From an uncultured Prevotella sp. (lineage in GTDB: Bacteria; Bacteroidota; Bacteroidia; Bacteroidales; Bacteroidaceae): a stretch of DNA of 15,412 bases. Where the stretch lies: contig CABQKA010000016.1 of assembly GCA_902464615.1 (NCBI GenBank), positions 1-15,412 on the forward strand, written 5' to 3'. This document shows positions 1 to 7,265 of this stretch, piece after piece. The position numbers and the translations under genes were made by a program. Numbering within the stretch: position 1 is the first letter of the stretch; each line of letters starts with the position of its first letter. The notes beneath the pieces were generated by a model. The model saw nothing but the letters and a program-made list of their open reading frames with translations, was not told the origin of the DNA and did not search any database.

Positions 1-33
1 GTGGGAGAGCAGGCGGCCGCCGATTTTATGCAG

Positions 34-78
34 ACCGTTCCCCGAAGGAAGACCTTCTTCCCGGGGAACGGTTTTTTT
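34..78 (+). terminator. Rho-independent terminator of a gene left of the window
   Basis: An 11-bp perfect stem (34-44 with 62-72) is extended by an inner GGAAG/CTTCC stem (47-51 with 57-61) around a 5-nt loop. A run of seven T (72-78) follows directly. This is a textbook intrinsic terminator on the + strand. No reading frame in the first 30 bases shows a stop codon, so the terminated gene either ends before base 1 or lies wholly to the left. Confidence 0.9.
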
Positions 79-576
79 GTGTATCTGATGCGGAGCAGGC
101 AGCCAGCGGCGGTGTGGAGTTTGCCGCGGCGCAGGCGACCATGTTGTGCGGCGCGGGCGGCCCGCGGCGGCCCGGAAGCCACGCCCTCTCCTGCAACGGC
201 GCGTGGCGGCACGGGCCCGCGTATCCGGGTGGCCGTGGCGGCGCCGGCATTTTACCTCGGCGGAGACGTATTCCTGCGGTGACGTTACCCGTTTTGTGTA
301 TATGAATAGACGTGAGCGCGTTGTTGCCGTCTGTTCCCAGCGCGACTGCGCTTTTCTGTGTGGGCCAGCAGATAGAATTTGTTTCCTTCTTTATTTTCTG
401 TTGGTGCCAAGGCTTTTAGCCGCATCTTCTTTGGAAAATTGCGACTGAAGATGGTAACCGATAAGTCCGGTGTACGTTGATTTTATTGCACGGTATGATA
501 GACTGTAAAATCAGTGTGGCCGCCCGGGTAATGTCTAACCCAGTGGTCACGATGTAGCGGCGTTGTAGTCTTGCTT
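79..576. other. Intergenic stretch with no recognisable gene
   Basis: About 500 bases between the left terminator and the GH89 gene. The first part (about 100-260) is very GC-rich with short self-complementary stretches. From about 300 on the composition becomes clearly more AT-rich, like the GH89 gene. Short open frames exist, but their translations are Arg/Pro/Ala-rich low-complexity strings with no recognisable family and no promoter box or ribosome-binding context. A weak inverted repeat CATCTTC/GAAGATG (423-429 with 447-453) is present. I see no tRNA, no CRISPR and no clear terminator for the GH89 gene, although 515-560 (-) can fold weakly. Confidence 0.6.
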
Positions 577-2730
577 TTAGTGTGTGATGGCATTGTAAAC
601 TTCTCGTGCAACATTTACCGGGTCTCCTTCTGCGGTGGATGAGTAAGCGTTATGCTGCAGGGTCCATGCTTTTTCTAATTCGTAGAAATCAATTTTATTT
701 GTCGGCAAACCTTCCAGTTCACGCTTCAGCGTGTCGAAGAACGTCTTCCAGCGCATGTAGTAGAAATCGCGCATAAGGCCATTCCATTCTTTGTAAGCAT
801 AGTCTCTTAGGCCTCCTTGGTTTGCGGCTGTGCGGTTGCCCCATGTCGTGATCTGGACACGTGCGTTCCATTCATACTGCGCCTGTTCTTCCGGTGTATG
901 CCCTAGTTTTCGTGCGGCCTCAATCCATTTCCCCACTTTGAATTCGGGGCGTGTAGCCAGCAATCGGTCCTGTAACTGTATAAGTTCGAGGAATCGGTCA
1001 GAGGCTTGGGCAAAGAGTTTACGTTCGCCGGATTTGAAAGAACTGACAACGACGGGATAAAGCAGGCGTCCCTTTTCAGCTACAGCCTGGCGTACTATGT
1101 CAATCAAATCGTATTCAAAATTATTGTTTCCACGGAATTTTTCAGCCGCTTCTACCATCAGGCCTGCAGCTTTTATAATGTCCGCCGGCTGGTAGTAGTC
1201 TGACATTTCGGACCAACTGGATACCTGGTAGGCATGAAGCGATGGTCTGGCGCATAGTATGGACTCATGTTCCCCTTGCTGGGTAGAAGCATCTGGACAA
1301 TTATATATGGTATTACTCAAAAGCATCCAGGCTTTCGTCACATTCTCGTCCTCCATCCCGTACCGGGCTTTCAAGTAGCCGGCCAGCCAGGTGTCTTTGT
1401 CGAATTTATCAGTGCGCCACGGCAATTCGCACAGCAGTTCGTACATGACGGGATTATTTTCAATGCCCTCCATCGTAAGACCTACCCCTCTTAGCGTGCT
1501 TGCGAAAGCGCTTTCGCGTGCTTTGTAGAATTCGTCGATGACGTGGCGCATCTTGCCGTGTAGCCCGACATTTCCTCCAAAGTTCAGTAGCATGCAGTAA
1601 ATCCATTCTTGGCCGTCAAATCCGTTTTTTCGTCCGTATTGGTATAAGGAATCTCCCCATTGCGGACGGCTTTCTGAGTAGAGGTCGAGGACGAGCATAT
1701 CTCCTTTTGGGATGCTTTTCATCATGGCGGGACGCGGGTTCGCCCCCCATGCCTGGATCACCCATACAGCGTTCTTGTTGTTCTGCTTCATCGCCTGCCA
1801 GATCGCTTTTCCTGTGGCGTTGAGGTCAACTCCTGCGGTGTTGCCGCCTTCGTGGAACGGATCCATGCTGTAATAGTCCGCTTTGCCGAACAACCGGTCC
1901 ATTTCCTGATAATACAGTTTCGCTATTTTGGGGAATGCTTCATCCGTAGGTTGCAGAAAGGCCGGTCGGTCATAACCGTTCCATTTTCCCGGATTGGCTA
2001 CGTTAAGTCCTAACTTTTCCTTAGCATCGTGGGGCAGCATGCCGGAGTAGCCGGGCAGTACGGGTTTCATGCCCCATTCTTTCATCCTTTTCAGTATTTT
2101 TTTCTGGAGTGCGATGCGGTCTTTGTACCATTGGTCAGAGTTGGGTCCTCCCCAGCCTTCCAGATTGTTCATCAGCCACCAGGCTTGGAAGGCCGGTCCG
2201 GCAATGAACCGGTTGGCTTCTTCTTTTGTGTATCCCAATTTCAGCAACACGTTGCGCCATACAGCGTCGGTGCCCACCAAGGCGAGCGGGAGGTTGATAC
2301 CGTGTAATGCCATCCAGTCGATTTCCTGTTCCCAGCGTTCCCAGTCCCAAAACGCCATGCTGTATGAGAAGGTGCAATAATTCAAGTAATAGCGCAGGTC
2401 CAGTGTCGTCTTGTGGCGTTCCGGAGTGGTCACGGGCGAAAGTACCTCGGGCAAGTCTGCGTGCATCCCGTTCCATGAAAGCTGTACGTTCGCATAGTAT
2501 TTCAAATACCAGTTTATGCCTGTGGCAATGCTGATGTAGTTGTTGCCGCGGACAACTACCTTGTCGCCTTCCTGGTCCAGCTCAAAGAAGTCTTCCGTTC
2601 CTTCGCACTGCTCGATATGGAATTTTTTCGAAGCGCCTTTATCAATACGTTCAAGCAAGTCTGTTATCGGCGAGGCTTGTGTGTAGCAGCAAGCCAGGAA
2701 GAAGGACAAAATCAAGAAACATTTTTCCAT
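577..2730 (-). CDS. Secreted alpha-N-acetylglucosaminidase, GH89 family (NAGLU-like)
   Basis: 717 aa. GH89 enzymes remove terminal alpha-linked N-acetylglucosamine from glycans such as heparan sulfate or the alpha-GlcNAc caps of gastric-type mucin. The hydrophobic N-terminus (residues 3-19) is an export signal. A lipoprotein variant is possible because cysteines sit at 14 and 15, but the lipobox is poor. The NAGLU N-terminal alpha/beta domain runs to about residue 105, followed by the TIM-barrel with WDWERWEQEIDWMALHGIN. Two family glutamates are visible: E294 in DPFHEGG, matching the acid/base position, and E421 in TMEGIENNP, matching the nucleophile position of human NAGLU (E446). The all-alpha C-terminal domain follows. 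Length is normal for the family. The gene stands alone behind its own promoter (2800-2830), with no SusC/D pair visible. Its codon use is more AT-rich than that of the genes to the right. The exact natural substrate is not deducible. Confidence 0.95.
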   Translation of the reverse strand: MEKCFLILSFFLACCYTQASPITDLLERIDKGASKKFHIEQCEGTEDFFELDQEGDKVVVRGNNYISIATGINWYLKYYANVQLSWNGMHADLPEVLSPVTTPERHKTTLDLRYYLNYCTFSYSMAFWDWERWEQEIDWMALHGINLPLALVGTDAVWRNVLLKLGYTKEEANRFIAGPAFQAWWLMNNLEGWGGPNSDQWYKDRIALQKKILKRMKEWGMKPVLPGYSGMLPHDAKEKLGLNVANPGKWNGYDRPAFLQPTDEAFPKIAKLYYQEMDRLFGKADYYSMDPFHEGGNTAGVDLNATGKAIWQAMKQNNKNAVWVIQAWGANPRPAMMKSIPKGDMLVLDLYSESRPQWGDSLYQYGRKNGFDGQEWIYCMLLNFGGNVGLHGKMRHVIDEFYKARESAFASTLRGVGLTMEGIENNPVMYELLCELPWRTDKFDKDTWLAGYLKARYGMEDENVTKAWMLLSNTIYNCPDASTQQGEHESILCARPSLHAYQVSSWSEMSDYYQPADIIKAAGLMVEAAEKFRGNNNFEYDLIDIVRQAVAEKGRLLYPVVVSSFKSGERKLFAQASDRFLELIQLQDRLLATRPEFKVGKWIEAARKLGHTPEEQAQYEWNARVQITTWGNRTAANQGGLRDYAYKEWNGLMRDFYYMRWKTFFDTLKRELEGLPTNKIDFYELEKAWTLQHNAYSSTAEGDPVNVAREVYNAITH

Positions 2731-2765
2731 GACAGATAAGGTTTAGGTGAGTTACTCGTATGGTA

Positions 2766-2789
2766 CGGCCTCTTGATGTACGAGGGCCG
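2766..2789 (-). other. Hairpin near the 5' end of the GH89 leader
   Basis: CGGCCTC (2766-2772) pairs with GAGGGCCG (2782-2789) with one bulged G and a 9-nt loop. It begins about 7 nt after the predicted transcription start. It has no T-tract, so it is not a terminator. Function is unknown. Confidence 0.4.
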
Positions 2790-2799
2790 ACCTGCTATG

Positions 2800-2830
2800 C
2801 AAAAATAAGAAAAAAACACTTTCCCACAAA
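2800..2830 (-). promoter_or_regulatory. Bacteroidota-type promoter of the GH89 gene
   Basis: On the - strand a -7 box TATTTTTG (2800-2807) is preceded by a TTTG -33 box (2827-2830) with exactly 19 bp between them, matching the Bacteroidota sigma-ABfr consensus TTTG-N19-TAnnTTTG. The predicted start of transcription is near 2796, giving a leader of about 65 nt. Confidence 0.75.
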
Positions 2831-2918
2831 TCGGTCCTGCTTTTATTTAATGTGCGGTCTTTGAAGGCTATCGTCTGCTTTCCCTATTGTTTCCGCGTTA
2901 TGAAAATCTGCTTATAAC

Positions 2919-2950
2919 AAAAAAATGGGGAATCCGGTAAAGGATTCCCC
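2919..2950 (-). terminator. Rho-independent terminator of the PepSY gene pair
   Basis: A perfect 9-bp stem GGGGAATCC/GGATTCCCC (2927-2935 with 2942-2950) closes a 6-nt loop. Read on the - strand it is followed by AT and a run of seven T (2925 down to 2919). It lies about 30 bp after the stop of the lipoprotein gene. Confidence 0.92.
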
Positions 2951-2981
2951 GTAAGCCTGTCGCGGCAGGCTATAATTGTTC

Positions 2982-3419
2982 TTAGGACACGAGCGTTCCG
3001 TCTTCGGCAATGCGTATGTGTACGTCTCCCGAACCGTTGCGCTCCAATTCAATAAGGTAGTAATTTCCTGTCGGCGTTTCCACCCAGTCTACGTCCTCCA
3101 TGCGGTAGTCGGCATAGTTGGCTGTGATGTAGTCCTGTACGGCTTGGGGAAGCTGTCCATAGAAATCGCATTCGGTACGTACCCATTCCCCTTCCGGAGT
3201 GAACCATGCTTCGTAGTTTACGTTGCCTGAGCGGTATTCTGCTTTGTAATAGCCATAGTCCATTTCCCACTCGTAAACCGTCATTCCGGGGTATTTTTCC
3301 TGGAAAGCGCGGGATACGGCGTCGGGGGGCGAAAGCCAATAGTTGTCGTCATCGTCGTCGCAGCTTTGGAGCATGAATCCCGCTATGATTAAGCCTAAAA
3401 GATAGAGTTTCAACTTCAT
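2982..3419 (-). CDS. PepSY-like lipoprotein, probably surface exposed
   Basis: 145 aa from the chosen ATG at 3419. An in-frame upstream start at 3455 would add 12 residues and bury the signal peptide, and it would overlap the preceding gene, so it is unlikely. Residues 1-20 form a lipoprotein signal with lipobox LQSC (lipidated C20), followed at once by five Asp. Acidic residues just after the cysteine resemble the Bacteroidota lipoprotein surface-export signal. The mature part carries the alternating pattern of PepSY-like repeats (PF11396 type): AVSRAFQEKYPG, then KAEYRSGNVNYEAWFTPEGEWVRTE, then AVQDYITANYADY. The family's function is poorly known; PepSY domains are thought to bind or inhibit proteases or peptides in the envelope. 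It is co-transcribed with the PepSY gene 20 bp upstream and ends at a strong terminator. Confidence 0.85.
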   Translation of the reverse strand: MKLKLYLLGLIIAGFMLQSCDDDDDNYWLSPPDAVSRAFQEKYPGMTVYEWEMDYGYYKAEYRSGNVNYEAWFTPEGEWVRTECDFYGQLPQAVQDYITANYADYRMEDVDWVETPTGNYYLIELERNGSGDVHIRIAEDGTLVS

Positions 3420-3438
3420 GGCACTTATGTGTTTAATT

Positions 3439-3885
3439 TTACATGTCAATGTCAATCAGTTGGTAAGATTTGTCGAACGTCAATTCGATGCGGTTGTTCA
3501 ACTGTACTTCGCATTCCTTGTCCCGCTCGATGCTGAGCACTTTCGCGTCCGGGTAGTTTGCTTTGATGTATTTGCTGATGGCAGAAGGAATGAGCGCGGC
3601 GGGCACGGTCGTGCTCTTACAGCTGATTTCCGTCCATTCTCCCTTGCGGTTGAATTCAATTTTCTCGCCGTTCGTGAAGATGACGTCGTAAGTTTTTTCG
3701 AGCAGCCCGCTTTCCATTTTTGCCATCGCAACTTTCTGACTGCCGAAATATTTCTTGAGTGTCTGCTGGGCGGCAGCGGGGAGCTGGCTCACAGCGATCG
3801 GTTTGTCGTTGTCGGCATAAGCGGCGGTCGACACGGTGAACACGCATACCAGCGCAATCATCCAGTTCTTCATTCTTGTTTTCAT
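3439..3885 (-). CDS. Periplasmic PepSY-like protein
   Basis: 148 aa with a cleavable signal peptide (hydrophobic core about 8-20, likely cut after AYA at 24). Two PepSY-like units are visible: residues about 30-90 (AAQQTLKKYFGSQKV, then TYDVIFTNGEKIEFNRKGEWTEIS) and about 95-146 (SAISKYIKANYPDAKV, then EVQLNNRIELTFDKSYQLIDIDM). This arrangement is typical of the PF11396 PepSY-like family of Bacteroidota. No catalytic residues are expected. It is the first gene of a two-gene operon. Its promoter carries the same tandem operator as the two-component system upstream, so it is probably an output gene of that system. The role, perhaps binding a misfolded protein or peptide in the envelope, is inference. 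Confidence 0.88.
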   Translation of the reverse strand: MKTRMKNWMIALVCVFTVSTAAYADNDKPIAVSQLPAAAQQTLKKYFGSQKVAMAKMESGLLEKTYDVIFTNGEKIEFNRKGEWTEISCKSTTVPAALIPSAISKYIKANYPDAKVLSIERDKECEVQLNNRIELTFDKSYQLIDIDM

Positions 3886-3937
3886 TGTCGTAGGGTTTTA
3901 ATTGGTTTTTGATTCTGATGTTTCCTTGTTTCATAGG

Positions 3938-3974
3938 CAAAGGTAGAACCCGAATCTGAAAACAATCTGAAAGA
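3938..3974 (-). promoter_or_regulatory. PepSY operon promoter with tandem response-regulator operator
   Basis: On the - strand a perfect -7 box TACCTTTG (3938-3945) lies about 53 bp before the start codon. Upstream are two direct repeats with an 11-bp period, on the + strand AATCTGAAAAC (3953-3963) and AATCTGAAAGA (3964-3974). They cover the place where a -33 box would be. Tandem half-sites spaced 11 bp at this position are the usual layout for activation by OmpR/PhoB-type regulators. The same arrangement precedes the response-regulator gene at 6054-6091. Confidence 0.8.
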
Positions 3975-3993
3975 TGTACCGCGCGATGTTGCT

Positions 3994-5277
3994 TTAACTT
4001 TTGTTAGGTTTTGAGACAGTGAATATGTGCTCGTTGCCCTCATGCGTGTAGGCAATTTCCAGGCCGTAACGGTTGCAGATAGCCTGTACGAGTGCCAATC
4101 CCAGCCCGGTAGACGATTTTTTTTCTGCCGAATGGTAGAAACGGGCGAATATCTGTTTCCCGTCGAGCGTGTCAGGCTTTCCGCTGTTGGCAATGCGTAG
4201 CGTCGTGTTCGTCAGTGTCACTGTGATGTGTCCGTCTGTGATATTGTGTATGAAAGCGTTTTTCAGCAGGTTGGTCACGAGGGTCGTGGCCAGCGACTCG
4301 TTCATGTCAAAGCGCAGGCGTCCCTTTTGTTCTATGGTGACGCTGATGTGTTTGTGTGAGAATATGGTGCGGTAGTCGGCCATCAGGCTTTCGGTTATGG
4401 CGTTAATGTTCACCGTCGAAGTTTCTGAAAACTGCCGGTTTTCGATTTTGCAGAGCAGCAGCAGGGAGCGGTTCATGCGCGAGAGGCCTTCGAGCGTGTG
4501 CAGGGTCTTGACGAGTTCTTCCATTTGGTGCTCGGAGAGCGTCTCTTCGTCAAGGAGCATTTCGATGCGGTTCTGGCAGACGGCCAGCGGTGTCTGCATT
4601 TCGTGCGAGGCATTGCCGATGAAAGTCTTTTGCTGCTCGAAGAGTTCTTCGTTGCGGGCGGCAAATTGCGTGATGGCCTGGTTCAACCGCTCAAACTCCC
4701 AGATGCCCGAATGGCTGTCCGGCGGCGTGTCCTTCGTTCCCGGCCGGTAACGGTCCAGCCACTGTAGCAGCTTGCTCAGCGGCCTTACGTTCCGTTGGGT
4801 CACCCAGAAGCTGATGCCGGCGATGGCCAGGAGCAGGCCGCCGTAGAGGAAGGTCACCCAGAAGAAGATGGCGTGGCGCAGGTCCTCCTTGTCGATGGTG
4901 GGCGTCGACACCTCCAGTTCCATGAACTGCCCGTCGTCGCGTTGGAAGATATAGGTCAGGACGCGTGCCGGTTCGTGTTCCTTCTTCATCTTGATGTAGA
5001 CCTCCCGGTCTTCGTAACGGATGTGCGAGTGGCTGTCCGCGTAGGCTTCGCTCACGGGGTGCAGGAAATATTGGTTGTTCGTACCGCTACGTTCCGAGGA
5101 CAACGGCTCCCCTGCCAGCGAGCGGCGGATGATGTGCTCGGCGTAGTCTTCGAGCGAATCGTCCATTTCGTCGTTGACTTCATCGATTAGCGTGAAGTAG
5201 AAAAAGACGGACCAGAAGGCCAGCACCAGCGAGGCCAGCAGTGTGAAGCGCAGCGTGAATACATGGACCAGTCTCAT
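3994..5277 (-). CDS. Membrane sensor histidine kinase (HisKA/HATPase_c)
   Basis: 427 aa. TM1 is at about residues 10-31, a periplasmic sensor loop of about 105 residues follows (32-136), and TM2 is at about 137-159. A HAMP-like linker follows. The H-box is NASHEMQTPLAVCQNR with phospho-accepting H225. The catalytic domain shows the N-box TNLLKNAFIHN (N336, N340), a reduced G1 box IANSGKP (about 362-368), the F-box region IFARFYHS (376-383) and the G2 box STGLGLALV (389-397). The G1 motif lacks the usual leading Asp of DxGxG. Similar N/S-G-P variants occur in Bacteroidota kinases of this kind, so activity is still likely. Its ATG at 5277 overlaps the end of the response-regulator gene by 4 bp (ATGA coupling). 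The periplasmic loop resembles no ligand domain I can name. Confidence 0.95.
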   Translation of the reverse strand: MRLVHVFTLRFTLLASLVLAFWSVFFYFTLIDEVNDEMDDSLEDYAEHIIRRSLAGEPLSSERSGTNNQYFLHPVSEAYADSHSHIRYEDREVYIKMKKEHEPARVLTYIFQRDDGQFMELEVSTPTIDKEDLRHAIFFWVTFLYGGLLLAIAGISFWVTQRNVRPLSKLLQWLDRYRPGTKDTPPDSHSGIWEFERLNQAITQFAARNEELFEQQKTFIGNASHEMQTPLAVCQNRIEMLLDEETLSEHQMEELVKTLHTLEGLSRMNRSLLLLCKIENRQFSETSTVNINAITESLMADYRTIFSHKHISVTIEQKGRLRFDMNESLATTLVTNLLKNAFIHNITDGHITVTLTNTTLRIANSGKPDTLDGKQIFARFYHSAEKKSSTGLGLALVQAICNRYGLEIAYTHEGNEHIFTVSKPNKS

Positions 5278-5951
5278 AGCGCCACGAGTTTGTAGCCGAA
5301 GCCGTAGACCGTTTTGATTTCTATCGTGGCGCCGGCGTCCTTCAGCCGTTTGCGCAGGTTCTTCATCTGGGCATAGATGAAGTCGAAGTTGTCCGCCTGG
5401 TCAATGTGGTCGCCCCATACGGCTTCGGCCAGTGTCTGCTTTTCCACCAGGCGGGCCGGCCGGTTCATGAAGTAGACCAGTATATCATACTCCTTGCGTC
5501 CCAGTTCCATGGCCGCGCCGTCCACTTCCGCCGAGAAGCGTTCCGGGTCCACGGTCACGTTTCCGCAACGTATCAGGCGTTCGCCGTCCCTTTGCCGCCG
5601 TCGGAGCACACTCTTCAGGCGGGCATGGAGTTCGGCCAGATGGAACGGCTTGGCCAGATAGTCGTCCGCCCCCAGTTCCAGGCCTTCCACCTTGTCTTCT
5701 ATGGCGTCGCGGGCCGAGAGGATGATGACGTTCACCTTGCGGCCGGCCCGTTGCAGTTCTGCCAGCAGGTCGAGCCCGTTGCCGTCCGGGAGCATGATGT
5801 CCAGCAGCAGGCAGTCGTACTCATAGCCCATGGCCTTGGCCCGGGCTGTCCGGTAGTTTTCCGCAGTTTCCACGACGTACCGTTCTTTTTGTAGCGAGCG
5901 GGCGATGATTTCGCGCATGTCCGCGTCGTCTTCTATGACCAGTATCTTCAT
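5274..5951 (-). CDS. OmpR-family response regulator
   Basis: 225 aa. The receiver domain (about 1-115) has acidic pocket residues D8 and D9, phospho-acceptor D51 (in LLLDIMLPDGNGL), the switch residue S79 and the conserved K101 in AKPF. The winged-helix effector domain (about 128-223) has the recognition-helix region DNFDFIYAQMKNLRKRL and ends in TVYGFGYKL. It is the cytoplasmic partner of the kinase encoded immediately downstream. The promoter has two 11-bp direct repeats that recur at the PepSY operon, pointing to autoregulation and a shared regulon. Its mRNA leader contains a long GC-rich stem-loop. Confidence 0.97.
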   Translation of the reverse strand: MKILVIEDDADMREIIARSLQKERYVVETAENYRTARAKAMGYEYDCLLLDIMLPDGNGLDLLAELQRAGRKVNVIILSARDAIEDKVEGLELGADDYLAKPFHLAELHARLKSVLRRRQRDGERLIRCGNVTVDPERFSAEVDGAAMELGRKEYDILVYFMNRPARLVEKQTLAEAVWGDHIDQADNFDFIYAQMKNLRKRLKDAGATIEIKTVYGFGYKLVAL

Positions 5952-5982
5952 TTTTACGGGGTTGGTTTAGGGTGAGATGTGG

Positions 5983-6050
5983 CGGAAGGGCTGTCCTCCT
6001 GCAGCGGCGGCACGGCAGTGTGCCGCCGCTGCTGTTTGAGCACCCTTCCG
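5983..6050 (-). other. Structured 5' leader of the two-component operon
   Basis: A perfect 13-bp GC-rich stem (6001-6013 with 6020-6032, 6-nt loop) sits inside a second perfect 8-bp stem CGGAAGGG/CCCTTCCG (5983-5990 with 6043-6050). The outer stem starts at the predicted 5' end of the mRNA (about 6050), leaving about 30 nt of unpaired leader before the start codon. No T-tract follows on the - strand, so it is not a standard terminator. An mRNA-stabilising 5' stem or a weak terminator for ndk read-through are both possible. Confidence 0.65.
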
Positions 6051-6053
6051 GGG

Positions 6054-6091
6054 CGAAAGTACGGCCCGAAACTGAAAAAGAACTGAAAAAG
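6054..6091 (-). promoter_or_regulatory. Two-component operon promoter with tandem operator
   Basis: The -7 box on the - strand is TACTTTCG (6054-6061), one base off TAnnTTTG. The + strand shows the tandem 11-bp repeat AACTGAAAAAG twice (6070-6080 and 6081-6091). The distance from the -7 box to the first CTGAAA (11 bp) and the repeat period (11 bp) are identical to those at the PepSY promoter. The bases between, read on the - strand, are also similar (TTCGGG followed by six bases to the end of the box start). A shared binding site for the encoded response regulator is the simplest reading. Confidence 0.75.
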
Positions 6092-6107
6092 GCAGGCGGA
6101 GCGTCGC

Positions 6108-6575
6108 TTATCCTTCGTCGTTGGCGTAGAGATAGCTGTGCGTGCAGAGTTCCCACTCGAAAATTTCCTCCGGGCGGAAAAAGCGGCGCAGCTCAGCCTC
6201 TGCCGTCTCTGCCGAGTCGGAAGTGTGTACAATGTTTTCCTGGAAACTCATGCAGTAGTTGCCGCGGATGGTGCCCGGAGCCGCGTTCCGTCCGTTTGTC
6301 GGGCCGGCCAGTGTCCTCACGGCCTGGATGGCGTCAACGCCCTCCAGACACAGGGCTACGACCGGGGCGGCCATCATCGAGTCCTTCACCCGTTGGAAAA
6401 ACGGCTTGCCGCTCAAGTGCGCGTAGTGCTCGTTGAGCACCTCGTCTGTCAGTTGCATCATTTTCATGCCGCAGATTTTCAGCCCTTTCTTCTCGAACAG
6501 GCTGACGATTTCCCCAGCCAGTCCGCGTTGCAGCGTGCAGGGTTTCAAAAGGACCAGAGTCTTTTCAATTGCCAT
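6108..6575 (-). CDS. ndk: Nucleoside diphosphate kinase
   Basis: 155 aa. The enzyme transfers the gamma-phosphate between nucleoside triphosphates and diphosphates through a phospho-histidine, balancing NTP and dNTP pools in the cytoplasm. Family marks are the N-terminal EKTLVLLKP with K11, the nucleotide-site region GPTNGRNAAPGTIRGNY, and the active-site block ENIVHTSDSAETA with catalytic H117. The latter is the NxxH-x-SDS form seen in many Bacteroidota and archaeal enzymes rather than HGSD. The C-terminus is slightly longer than the shortest forms, as usual in Bacteroidales. The gene is monocistronic with its own -7 box (6616-6623) and is divergent from the gene at 6780. Confidence 0.96.
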   Translation of the reverse strand: MAIEKTLVLLKPCTLQRGLAGEIVSLFEKKGLKICGMKMMQLTDEVLNEHYAHLSGKPFFQRVKDSMMAAPVVALCLEGVDAIQAVRTLAGPTNGRNAAPGTIRGNYCMSFQENIVHTSDSAETAEAELRRFFRPEEIFEWELCTHSYLYANDEG

Positions 6576-6599
6576 GGTAATGTATATTTAAGGTGTTAT

Positions 6600-6623
6600 G
6601 TCCCGAAGGACGTTACAAAGTTA
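6600..6623 (-). promoter_or_regulatory. ndk promoter and UUCG hairpin at the mRNA start
   Basis: The -7 box TAACTTTG (6616-6623) matches the Bacteroidota consensus; no clear -33 TTTG is seen. Transcription would begin near 6612. Bases 6611 down to 6600 form a 4-bp stem closed by a C(UUCG)G tetraloop on the - strand, giving a possible small hairpin at the very 5' end. Confidence 0.55.
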
Positions 6624-6752
6624 AGCGAAAACGGCGTTCCGCGCGAGCTTTTCCGGGCTAAAGGCGCGCATTTCTTTTCCTCGGCCGCCGGGTCGTGGGG
6701 CGGAAATGCTTTTTTTTATTTGAAAAAAACCTTTTTTCCGCGGGATAAAATA

Positions 6753-6760
6753 TAAATTTG
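6753..6760 (+). promoter_or_regulatory. -7 box for the YbjN-like gene
   Basis: TAAATTTG fits TAnnTTTG and lies about 20 bp before the first ATG, in an AT-rich stretch. No convincing -33 TTTG is found at the expected spacing. The very short leader ends in an A-rich run, a common Bacteroidota translation start context. Confidence 0.55.
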
Positions 6761-6779
6761 CAGGGAGAACATTAAAAAA

Positions 6780-7265
6780 ATGACAACTATGAAAAAGAAC
6801 ATCGCCCTTTTATTGTTTGCCTTTCTTTGCCTGTGTCCAGCCGTCCAGGCCCAAAAGCAGCTCACTGCCGCCCAGCAGCGCGTGCAGAATAGTATAAAGA
6901 GCTTCCTTCGTACCGAGGGCTATATGCCTTCGGTCGACCTGTCGGACAATTCGCTGCAGTTCAAGAAAGGGGGGAATACCTACTGGGTTTATGTGGAAGA
7001 GAGCGGGCCCTTCTACATCACGACACAGATGAACGGCTACCAGACGTCCAGCAACGAGCTTAGCGCGGCCATCTTGGCGGCCAACCGCTGTAACAGCAAG
7101 AAGAAGGCGGCCAAGGTCTATGTGACCGACACCTCTACCGTGTTCGTCGTGGAGCAGTTCTGCTCGTCGGCCGAGGAATACACCAAGGTGTTCGAGCGCG
7201 TCATGTCCGTCCTGGCCAGTGCGCAGGAACAGTTCGACAGCGAGTTTGAAGACATTTCCGACTGA
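6780..7265 (+). CDS. Small secreted YbjN-like protein
   Basis: 161 aa. The ATG at 6780 is followed by another in-frame ATG at 6789 (MKKN), and either could be used. A signal peptide covers about residues 4-24 (hydrophobic core IALLLFAFLCLCPAVQA). The mature part reads like the YbjN / type III secretion chaperone fold: an N-terminal helix VQNSIKSFLRTEGYMPSVD, strands QFKKGGNTYWVYVEESGPFYIT, then the helix ELSAAILAANRCNSKKKAAKVYV and a final helix. I assign the fold similarity from pattern only. YbjN-like proteins have no defined enzymatic role; an export signal is frequent in Bacteroidota versions. It is divergent from ndk and followed by an inverted repeat, so it is probably monocistronic. 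Confidence 0.7.
   Translation: MTTMKKNIALLLFAFLCLCPAVQAQKQLTAAQQRVQNSIKSFLRTEGYMPSVDLSDNSLQFKKGGNTYWVYVEESGPFYITTQMNGYQTSSNELSAAILAANRCNSKKKAAKVYVTDTSTVFVVEQFCSSAEEYTKVFERVMSVLASAQEQFDSEFEDISD

Noticed and set aside
146..448. Open frames of 60-100 codons in the left intergenic region.
   Set aside because: Arg/Ala/Pro-rich translations, no start context, no promoter box and no recognisable family.
515..560. Possible terminator after the GH89 gene.
   Set aside because: Only 4- to 5-bp interrupted stems and no T-tract on the - strand.
3420..3455. Twelve-residue extension of the PepSY-like lipoprotein.
   Set aside because: It would place a polar segment before the lipoprotein signal and overlap the preceding gene; the ATG at 3419 gives a standard signal.
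5983..6032. GC-rich hairpin as the ndk terminator.
   Set aside because: It lies downstream of the two-component promoter box and lacks a T-tract on the - strand, so a leader element is the better reading, though weak termination of ndk read-through cannot be excluded.
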